From assembly GCA_034659475.1 (NCBI GenBank), contig JAYEHK010000153.1, positions 1 through 10,067 of the forward strand: 10,067 nucleotides of DNA, written 5' to 3'. Origin of the DNA: JAYEHK01 sp034659475. GTDB taxonomy: Bacteria; Bacillota; Syntrophomonadia; Syntrophomonadales; Syntrophomonadaceae. Positions 1 through 5,187 of this stretch are shown here, piece by piece. Made by a program: the position numbers and the translations under genes. The notes under the pieces were generated by a model that saw only the letters and a list, made by a program, of their open reading frames with translations, ran no database searches and had not been told where the DNA came from. Position 1 is the first letter of the stretch. Every line of letters begins with the position of its first letter.

Positions 1-48
1 TTAATATTACTGCAAATCCCGCCCAGATGCCATTCGTAAACCCACAAA

Positions 49-76
49 AAAAGAGCAGAACTTTTCATTCTGCCCG
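49..76 (-). terminator. Possible Rho-independent terminator or attenuator, leftward
   Basis: Read on the minus strand, a 6-bp stem (GCAGAA/TTCTGC, arms at 55-60 and 68-73 with a 7-nt loop) is followed after two bases by a run of seven T (46-52 on the plus strand are all A). The orientation fits termination of leftward transcription. It could be the distal end of the bofC-like transcript, but that gene stops about 600 bp away. It could equally be an attenuator of a gene left of the window. The stem is short, so confidence is moderate to low. Confidence 0.35.
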
Positions 77-123
77 ATCATTTACTGACGCCTGTTTCGC
101 AAAAGACAGTTTATGCGACATAA

Positions 124-185
124 AGTTAGTTGGTTAGTTGGTTAGTTGGTTGGTTGGTTGGTCAGTTGGTTAGTTGGACAGTTGG
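124..185 (+). repeat. TTAGTTGG / TTGG short tandem array
   Basis: A run of 4-bp TTGG and 8-bp TTAGTTGG units with variants (GTCAGTTGG, GGACAGTTGG). The last 29 bases (157-185) are the exact reverse complement of 592-620, so the two arrays can pair in a single strand. The same 8-mers recur at 8434-8466 and, inverted, at 8823-8862. Confidence 0.85.
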
Positions 186-283
186 AAAACTGAATAGGGT
201 GTAGAATGGGACAAGCGGTGTCTGACCCCAACAATATTGGAACTCTGCGTATCTAGATAATTGGGTGGTAACGCTGCATGAAG

Positions 284-366
284 GGAGCCAGGCTCCTAAC
301 TTATTCGCAATACGTAATGGAAACTAATTTATTTTCTGAATAAGTTAAGAGCCTAGCACCTTTTTT
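284..366 (+). terminator. Long hairpin with T-tract inside element 1
   Basis: The arms 284-306 and 338-360 pair at 20 of 23 positions around a 31-nt loop, and six T follow immediately (361-366). The left arm also starts with its own perfect mini-palindrome, GGAGCC-A-GGCTCC (284-296), which gives two mutually exclusive folds. The form is that of an intrinsic terminator for rightward transcription. No rightward gene precedes it in the window, so it may be structural cargo of the element or the end of a small untranslated RNA. Confidence 0.45.
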
Positions 367-428
367 GCTTTTGGAGTCTGTTTCCGTTCTCACGTGGTCC
401 GTTCCGCGGCAGGAATTAACCTAGCTTT

Positions 429-504
429 GGTTAAGGGTTAGGGGTTAGGGGGTTAGACGCTTCGCGTCAAACATTTTCCTCACCCCTCACCCCTCACCCC
501 TAAC
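429..504. repeat. Facing G-rich (GGGGTTA) and C-rich (CACCCCT) tracts around a small hairpin
   Basis: Positions 429-455 carry G-runs of increasing length separated by TTA or TTAA, similar to telomeric TTAGGG spacing. A small perfect hairpin GACGC-TTC-GCGTC (456-468) follows, then 478-504 with three CCCC runs separated by TCA. The G tract on the plus strand, and the complement of the C tract on the minus strand, could each form a G-quadruplex. The two tracts can also pair partly with each other. Confidence 0.6.
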
Positions 505-574
505 TCTTTACTCCTTATTGAAATAGTCTGCCGTGTAAGAGGAGGAAATTATATTGACATCCCTTCTGAACCGT

Positions 575-620
575 TCCAACTAACCACCTGACCAACTGTC
601 CAACTAACCAACTGACCAAC
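575..620 (-). repeat. CCAACT / CCAACTAA array, inverted partner of 124-185
   Basis: These are tandem 8-mer variants of CCAACTAA, the reverse complement of the array at 124-185. The stretch 592-620 matches 157-185 perfectly in inverted orientation. Together with the terminal repeats this closes element 1 into a large hairpin about 555 nt across. Confidence 0.85.
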
Positions 621-677
621 TTTATGACGCATAATCTGTCTACTGCGCAATATTACTACTTTGTATCGTAATTAGGG

Positions 678-1250
678 TTACGGGATGTATTCGTCGAGGT
701 TTTCGAGGGCGTCGTTCAAAGCGTTTTCGTTGGGGAATTCAGAGGATTGGTTTTCGATTGGCACACGAACCTGTACGGGCAGCGAATCTATCCTAATAGC
801 TGTGACTTTTTGCAGCACATCATGTTCGTTGTCAGGGCCTCTGTAAATTGCCACCATTCCTTTATAAGGTTTTAACCGCCACTTATCTTTATCCGCAGGA
901 CACCAATCATCAATCTTTTGATGAATGAGAAGACTTCCATTTTCGTAAACCACATAGAATTGATTAGCTTCTGTATAACGCTCTTTAATATCTTCCACGG
1001 TTAATCCATTGATTGATGCTCTATTATCGAAATTATCAATAACAATTCTATTAGAACGCAGATATTCTTTTTCAAAAACCACCGGCGTTTCTTCATCTAT
1101 TTTTTCCACTTTTTCCTGAACCTGCACCACTGGCTTCTGTATTCCAGATGTTACATCATTACTGCGAAATACATCCGCCATAATATACCCCAAACCAAAA
1201 CTGGCAAGTAAAACAGAAAACAAGAAAATATTCGTTTGTTGTTTGTTCAT
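678..1250 (-). CDS. BofC-like membrane-anchored sporulation protein (190 aa)
   Basis: The protein has an N-terminal hydrophobic segment at about residues 8-26, a charged linker rich in E, K and V (about 40-60), and a C-terminal region (about 80-187) resembling the BofC C-terminal domain. Within that domain are a 'LTVEDIKERY' helix, a WCP motif (about 116-118), a 'YKGMVAIYRG' strand and a final Pro-x-Glu helix ending 'LENLDEYIP'. In Bacillus, BofC is a forespore-secreted inhibitor that delays SpoIVB signalling to pro-sigma-K processing in the intermembrane space. The same role here is an inference from fold resemblance. The ATG at 1250 is chosen because AGAGGTGAT lies at 1255-1263 at ideal spacing. 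The longer reading from 1289 adds 13 lysine-rich residues with no comparable ribosome site. It is monocistronic, and a repeat element abuts its 3' end. The N-terminal anchor differs from the cleavable signal of Bacillus BofC. Confidence 0.7.
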   Translation of the reverse strand: MNKQQTNIFLFSVLLASFGLGYIMADVFRSNDVTSGIQKPVVQVQEKVEKIDEETPVVFEKEYLRSNRIVIDNFDNRASINGLTVEDIKERYTEANQFYVVYENGSLLIHQKIDDWCPADKDKWRLKPYKGMVAIYRGPDNEHDVLQKVTAIRIDSLPVQVRVPIENQSSEFPNENALNDALENLDEYIP

Positions 1251-1746
1251 TGATATCACCTCTATCAGCGATTTTCCCCTTTTTTTCACAGTTTATACCT
1301 GCTGTAGAAAAAACACTTTTTGCGGTATAATATAAACAAGTAAATTATCGCACGAAGTCAACATTGGGGACGGTTTTAGGGTTCAATCGGAAGTTTTGCG
1401 CAAAATAAGGCCCAGTCATCTTGTTCATTGATGACCGAGCCTTAATCAAACATTCGCAAAATTTTTGATTGCCCAAGAAGAAGGAAGTCGCGAGTGGCGA
1501 AAACAGTTTCTTCTCTATGGAATTTCAATCTTTTTCGACATGGCCAAAACTGTTCTATCCACCATGTTTACTGGATTTAGTGTATTATAACACGATTTGA
1601 TTGACATCGTAAATAGGCCATCGCGATAGCGATTTCGTTCTTCTTATTGTTGACTTCACATTATCTGTATTCTCTGAATGAAGAATGATTTACGAAGAAA
1701 GGCGCAAAACTAGTAGTGAAGAGTTTCATTGAAAGGATGGATTTAT
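1251..1746. other. Non-coding spacer between the bofC-like gene and the orphan ORF
   Basis: About 500 bp lie between two divergently transcribed genes. They contain a hairpin (1407-1443) and a possible insertion-sequence end (about 1361-1470). A small perfect hairpin, ATCGC-GATA-GCGAT, sits at 1620-1633. There is also a TTGACA at 1601-1606 with only a poor -10 match (GATAGC) 18 bp downstream. One minus-strand frame is open for about 60 codons (roughly 1348-1525) but has no credible start. No convincing gene is seen. Confidence 0.6.
1361..1470. mobile_element. Possible decayed insertion-sequence end with hairpin
   Basis: The sequence begins with a terminal-repeat-like ACATTGGGGACGG (1361-1373). 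It continues into an imperfect inverted repeat: AAGGCCCAGTCATC at 1407-1420 pairs at 12 of 14 positions with 1430-1443 around a 9-nt loop, flanked by further weak complementarity (GTTTTGCG against CGCAAAA). The GGGGACGG-type terminus resembles ends common in insertion-sequence remnants of Bacillota. No matching opposite end or transposase reading frame is present, so this is a tentative call. A stand-alone structured RNA or terminator is an alternative. Confidence 0.25.
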
Positions 1747-1947
1747 ATGACTGATATCGTTTGTAATGAGAAAATCCTGCAGACCTTAAATAATATCGAT
1801 AATAATATCTTGGATTACCAATCCCTATACGCTGAATATCATGAAACCCATCACACCTTTGATTTTTCATCATTTATTGAGTCAAACGACATCGACGCCT
1901 TTGCAGCACCCATGAACATCATGCTGAACGTTGGAGAGATTTTTTAA
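1747..1947 (+). CDS. Small acidic orphan protein (66 aa), unknown function
   Basis: This is the only credible rightward gene in the window. The ATG at 1747 is preceded by AAAGGATGG at good Shine-Dalgarno distance. An in-frame ATG at 1729 lies upstream of that site and is less likely. The protein is strongly acidic, with eleven D/E, one K and no R. It has a His cluster (HETHH, about 32-36) and no transmembrane segment or signal peptide. Its stop codon is followed 28 bp later by a perfect terminator hairpin, which supports a real transcription unit. I do not recognise a family. A -35-like TTGACA stands at 1601-1606 without a good -10. It may be lineage-specific, or translated only under some condition. 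Confidence 0.5.
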   Translation: MTDIVCNEKILQTLNNIDNNILDYQSLYAEYHETHHTFDFSSFIESNDIDAFAAPMNIMLNVGEIF

Positions 1948-1975
1948 CCCAGTAATGAATGTAACCGTTGCACAG

Positions 1976-2017
1976 AAAAATAAGAGGGCGTGTCTCATGA
2001 CACGCCCTCTTATTTTT
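1976..2017. terminator. Bidirectional Rho-independent terminator, perfect 19-bp stem
   Basis: The arms 1976-1994 and 1999-2017 are perfectly complementary around a TCAT loop. The core is GC-rich (GAGGGCGTGTC), and the stem base is A5 on one side and T5 on the other. The T-rich run continues rightward to about 2027. It lies between two convergent units, the 66-aa ORF ending at 1947 and the yebC end of the large leftward operon at 2033, so it most likely terminates both. Confidence 0.9.
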
Positions 2018-2032
2018 ATTTTATTTAATAGA

Positions 2033-2785
2033 TCAGGACAGCTTCTCCATGAGTTCATCAGATATGGAGAAGTTCGCGTAAACGTTCTGGACATCGTCGT
2101 GATCTTCCAGTACATCAACAATTCTTAGTACTTTGCCAGCCGTCTCTTCATCGGTTATTTCCACCGTATTCTGCGGAAGGAAAACCAGATCCGCATCCTC
2201 TATGGTTACTTCCTGCTCAACCGTCTCTTTGACATCCATAAAGCTATCAACCGAGCTAATAACTTCAATGATATCTTCATCTTCTCTTACATCATCGGCA
2301 CCCATTTCAATCGCTGCCAGCATGAAGTCTTCCAGATCCATTTTGAGCTCTTCCCGGTTGATAGTAATCAATCCGACTCTATCAAACATCCACGAAACAC
2401 AGCCTGTTTCCCCAAGGTTGCCATTATATTTGGAGAACAGATGGCGGATATCGGATGCTGTACGATTGCGGTTGTCTGTAGCAATATCCAGCATAACCGC
2501 CACACCCCCTGGAGCATAGCCTTCATACATGAATTCCTCCAGCATATCGCCGCCCATTTCCCCGGTACCTTTTTTTATCGCGCGGCTAATATTATCATTG
2601 GGCATATTAATGGCTTTCGCCTTTTGAACCACCAGCTTAAGCTTGGAATTACTTTCAGGATCTCCCCCGCCCATACGAGCAGCAATGGTGAGTTCTTTGG
2701 CAACTTTGGTGTACTCCTTGCCTTTCTTTTCGTCAATACGAGCCTTTTTATGCTTAATGGTCGACCACTTGGAATGTCCAGACAT
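2033..2785 (-). CDS. yebC: YebC/PmpR (TACO1) family protein
   Basis: The 250-aa length is typical of the family. The N-terminus 'MSGHSKWSTIKHKKARID' is the family signature. It is followed by the 'AKAINMPNDNISRAIKKGTG' block (about 57-74), 'YEGYAPGGVAVM' (about 87-98), 'TDNRNRTASDIRHLFSK' (about 103-119) and 'VSWMF' (about 130-134). Family members have been described as DNA-binding regulators (PmpR) and, more recently, as ribosome-associated factors that ease translation of proline-rich stretches. The sequence cannot decide between these. It is the last gene of the operon, starting 22 bp after the methyltransferase-like gene, with the strong site AAAGGAGGA ahead of its ATG. It ends 15 bp before the shared terminator. 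Confidence 0.95.
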   Translation of the reverse strand: MSGHSKWSTIKHKKARIDEKKGKEYTKVAKELTIAARMGGGDPESNSKLKLVVQKAKAINMPNDNISRAIKKGTGEMGGDMLEEFMYEGYAPGGVAVMLDIATDNRNRTASDIRHLFSKYNGNLGETGCVSWMFDRVGLITINREELKMDLEDFMLAAIEMGADDVREDEDIIEVISSVDSFMDVKETVEQEVTIEDADLVFLPQNTVEITDEETAGKVLRIVDVLEDHDDVQNVYANFSISDELMEKLS

Positions 2786-2807
2786 AAAAATCCTCCTTTT
2801 GTTTAAA

Positions 2808-3479
2808 TTACCAGATACCTGGAATCATTTTGCGGGTTACTTTTTGATAATTTTCATAATCCTCACCTAACTGCTTGATCATAAATTCTTCCTCAATGCG
2901 AATTCGATAAATCAGAGCAGGTACAGTTAAGCATACAATGATAAGCATCGCACCCCAGGAATTAAACACCATAGGAATCGCAATAAAACTGATAAATGAT
3001 CCCAGATACAGTGGATGTCTGATTCGACGATAGGCACCCTCTACAATCAGTTTATGGTACTGATAAACAGCCACCCTGGGGTTGAAATATTTGCCGATAG
3101 AACGGAACCCCGACCACCGAACATAGCATGATATTAAAAATAAGATAAAACCTATGTAGATCACATATGGTTCCCACACAATAACGCGGGTGACATGGAT
3201 TTCCACAAAGTCAATTGTAGCAAAAAATAGTGCTGCAATAAAGGATAGCTGCAAATACAGATAGGACTTTTGATCTGAATCTTCGGTCACAAAATCATCC
3301 GGATCCTGATAGATCCACAATTCCGTTGCAATCGCCCAAAATCCATAAAGCAAAAAAAAACTCATGATAACCCAGAAGTCAAACCGAGGAAGCTGCTGCC
3401 ACCCCATATATCCCACATATGCAAATACAGCTACTGCAATGATGATTCGCGTTAGATTATTTCGCAACCTTGTATTCAT
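2808..3479 (-). CDS. Isoprenylcysteine carboxyl methyltransferase-like membrane protein
   Basis: The 223-aa polytopic protein has about five or six hydrophobic segments (roughly 11-27, 35-54, 76-93, 105-122, 160-192). The C-terminal half carries the ICMT/PEMT signature: 'RRIRHPLYLG' (151-160), a Pro near 169, an S-W pair at 174-175, then a Glu triplet (196-198) in 'RIEEEFM', 'LGEDYENY' (204-211) and 'IPGIW' at the end. In the family these form the S-adenosylmethionine pocket and the acceptor-side helix. Bacterial members methylate diverse, mostly unknown lipid or thiol substrates, so the acceptor is not assigned here. Prenylated CAAX proteins are not expected in bacteria. The ATG follows a GGGAGGGG site. 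The gap to nadE is 15 bp, so it is co-transcribed. Its S-adenosylmethionine need would ultimately be met by MetH from the same operon. Confidence 0.8.
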   Translation of the reverse strand: MNTRLRNNLTRIIIAVAVFAYVGYMGWQQLPRFDFWVIMSFFLLYGFWAIATELWIYQDPDDFVTEDSDQKSYLYLQLSFIAALFFATIDFVEIHVTRVIVWEPYVIYIGFILFLISCYVRWSGFRSIGKYFNPRVAVYQYHKLIVEGAYRRIRHPLYLGSFISFIAIPMVFNSWGAMLIIVCLTVPALIYRIRIEEEFMIKQLGEDYENYQKVTRKMIPGIW

Positions 3480-3494
3480 AGTCCCCTCCCTTTT

Positions 3495-4235
3495 TTAATC
3501 ACGGGAAACAACAGCAATCGGAGGCATCTTTTTCTTATGTTCACTTTTTTCCATCATCGATTTTATGATCGCAACTTTATCTGGTTCCCCTTCCCCCGTT
3601 TGGAGGAAACGATCAATGCTTTCATAACGAACGCCCATTTCAATCTCATCGGTTTGTCCCTGCCATAATCCACCTGAAGGCGCCTTTTCAATGACAGAGG
3701 ACGGAACTTCCAAATAACGTGCCAATTCATAAACTTCTTCCTTGTAGAAATCCCCCAGAAGCTGAAGATCAACGCCACTATCTCCATACTTCGTAGCATA
3801 ACCGACAGCAATTTCGCTCTTGTTGCTGGTTCCCAACACCAAATAATTTTTAGACTGGGCACAAAAATAAAGACAAAGCATTCTCAGACGAGGCTTGATA
3901 TTTCCCCTGATCATTCGCCCCAGATCGCCATCCTTCTTGCGGAAACCTTCTAACTGTGTAACCAACATTCTATAAGCATCATCCAGTTCAATCAACTGAT
4001 TTGGCATATCAAGGCTTTCAACAACAGACTGCCCATCCAATAAATCTTGAAAATTACTCTCGCAGGGAAGAAACAACCCCATGCAATGAGTCGGAAACGC
4101 TTTCTTGGCAATTGCAGCTACTACAGCTGAATCCACACCCCCACTGATTCCAACTACAACACCCCTGCAACCTGCTTTTTCCACTTCGTTACGAAGCCAG
4201 TCCACCAGTTGAGCTGTTACGATTTCTGCATTCAC
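3495..4235 (-). CDS. nadE: NAD+ synthetase, ammonia-dependent type
   Basis: The 246-aa protein adenylates and then amidates nicotinic acid adenine dinucleotide to give NAD+ in the cytosol. The N-type ATP pyrophosphatase loop SGGVDS is at 31-36. It is followed by 'GNIKPRLRM' (111-119), 'LGTSNKSEIAVGYATKYGDS' (134-153), 'DLQLLGDFYKEEVYELAR' (156-173), 'PSGGLWQGQTDE' (186-197) and 'EHKKKMPP' near the end, all expected positions for this family. The nitrilase-type glutaminase domain is absent, so free ammonia is the likely nitrogen donor. The start is GTG (4233-4235). Its ribosome site GGGGGACC directly overlaps the TAG stop of cysK 12 bp upstream, which suggests translational coupling. Confidence 0.93.
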   Translation of the reverse strand: MNAEIVTAQLVDWLRNEVEKAGCRGVVVGISGGVDSAVVAAIAKKAFPTHCMGLFLPCESNFQDLLDGQSVVESLDMPNQLIELDDAYRMLVTQLEGFRKKDGDLGRMIRGNIKPRLRMLCLYFCAQSKNYLVLGTSNKSEIAVGYATKYGDSGVDLQLLGDFYKEEVYELARYLEVPSSVIEKAPSGGLWQGQTDEIEMGVRYESIDRFLQTGEGEPDKVAIIKSMMEKSEHKKKMPPIAVVSRD

Positions 4236-4247
4236 AATAAGGTCCCC

Positions 4248-5168
4248 CTATTCATCAAATAGTTCAGTTGACATATACTTTTCTGCACCGTCCGGCGCAA
4301 TCGCAAGCACGCGATATCCAGGCCCTGCCATTTTCGCTTTTTGCAGGGCAACAAAGATCGCTGCACCAGACGATATACCAAGCAGCAATGCTTCTTTACG
4401 TGCTACGATCCTACAGGTATTAATGGCATCTATATCATCTATCGCCATGATTTCATCAACCAAATCTAAATTCAACAAAGAAGGAATAAATCCTGCTCCA
4501 ATGCCTTGAATTTTATGACTTCCTGGCATTTTCCCACTGATTACGGCGGAATTGGCGGGTTCTATTCCTATCATCTGAATAGAAGGAATTTCCTTTTTTA
4601 AGCCTTCGGCAATGCCCGTGATTGTTCCTCCAGAGCCTATTCCCGCTACAATCGCATCAAGTTTTCCATCCATCTGTTCCAGGATTTCCAATGCGGTACT
4701 TCTGGCATGACTTTCTGCATTGGCATGGTTATCAAACTGTTGAACCCAAAAATACTTTTCATCGTCTTCAGCCAATTGCCTGGCTTTCTCAACAGCCCCT
4801 GCCATGCCTTCTTCTGCCGGGGTAAGAACAAGAGATGCACCGTAAGCACGCATAATCTTCTTTCTTTCTTCACTCATGTTTTCAGGCATCACAATAACAA
4901 CCTGATACCCTTTGACACTGCCTGCCATCGCTAGTCCAATACCGGTATTCCCACTGGTTGCCTCAAGAATAACCGAGCCTTTCCTTACCAGACCATCCTT
5001 TTCCGCTTTTTCTATCATAAATAGTCCGGGTCGATCCTTGATACTGCCCCCTGGGTTAAAACCCTCCAGCTTTACATAAACCTCTCCCTCATCGGGCCCC
5101 GTCATCCTACCTAATCGTAAAATCGGTGTTTGACCAATTAACTCCAGTACATTTTCAGCCACCCTCAT
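4248..5168 (-). CDS. cysK: Cysteine synthase (O-acetylserine sulfhydrylase family)
   Basis: A 306-aa fold-type II pyridoxal-phosphate enzyme that replaces the acetyl group of O-acetylserine with sulfide to give cysteine. Seen in the sequence are 'IGQTPILRL' (11-19) and the PLP lysine K44 in 'NPGGSIKDRP'. The substrate loop TSGNTG (71-76), the phosphate cup GSGGTITG (178-185), 'KIQGIGAGFIP' (219-229) and 'GISSGAA' (264-270) also match the family. The block that usually reads NPANP..H..TTGPEI is here 'NHANAESHARSTALEI' (147-162), so two prolines and the Gly-Pro are lost. The C-terminal 'PDGAEKYMST' also departs from the usual GERYLST. Activity is probably retained because the core motifs are intact, but the substrate could be a variant such as O-phosphoserine. 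The ATG follows AAGGGGGAA, and the gap to metH is 19 bp. Confidence 0.9.
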   Translation of the reverse strand: MRVAENVLELIGQTPILRLGRMTGPDEGEVYVKLEGFNPGGSIKDRPGLFMIEKAEKDGLVRKGSVILEATSGNTGIGLAMAGSVKGYQVVIVMPENMSEERKKIMRAYGASLVLTPAEEGMAGAVEKARQLAEDDEKYFWVQQFDNHANAESHARSTALEILEQMDGKLDAIVAGIGSGGTITGIAEGLKKEIPSIQMIGIEPANSAVISGKMPGSHKIQGIGAGFIPSLLNLDLVDEIMAIDDIDAINTCRIVARKEALLLGISSGAAIFVALQKAKMAGPGYRVLAIAPDGAEKYMSTELFDE

Positions 5169-5187
5169 AATGGTTCCCCCTTTTATC

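Larger units (their letters stand above)
96..650. repeat. Composite inverted-repeat element, copy 1 (MITE-like, 555 bp)
   Basis: This non-coding block fills most of the first 677 bases. It is bounded by imperfect terminal inverted repeats. The left end at 96-125 begins TTCGCAAAAGACAGTTTATG. The right end at 621-650, read in reverse complement, begins TTGCGCAGTAGACAGATTAT. Inside the termini, TTGG-rich 4/8-mer arrays (124-185) face CCAA arrays (575-620), with a perfect 29-bp inverted match (157-185 against 592-620). The interior holds a 23-bp-stem hairpin (284-360) and facing G-rich and C-rich tracts (429-504). No ORF of protein-like character is present. A second member of the same family lies at 8376-8998. 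It ends only 28 bp beyond the stop codon of the bofC-like gene. No target-site duplication is evident. Whether it was mobile is an inference. Confidence 0.7.

Noticed and set aside
1..132. End of a plus-strand gene at the left edge (frame 3 open to about 132)
   Set aside because: The frame runs into the repeat element, has no supporting motif and cannot be distinguished from chance over so short a length.
124..620. CRISPR array
   Set aside because: Repeats are 4-8 bp low-complexity units without regular unique spacers.
1270..1298. Possible sigma-F/G-type promoter (GTATA, 14 bp, GGGGAAAATC) ahead of the bofC-like gene
   Set aside because: The motif parts look good, but the spacing is about two bases short. 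The implied start site would fall on the ribosome binding site.
1321..1361. TTGACT (minus strand, 1356-1361) with TATATT as a vegetative promoter for the bofC-like gene
   Set aside because: The spacing is 21 bp, too long for a normal sigma-A promoter.
1661..1873. Leftward 70-codon ORF opposite the orphan gene
   Set aside because: It has no ribosome site at its start, and its R/Y/S-rich composition is typical of an antisense shadow. The rightward frame has a Shine-Dalgarno site and a terminator.
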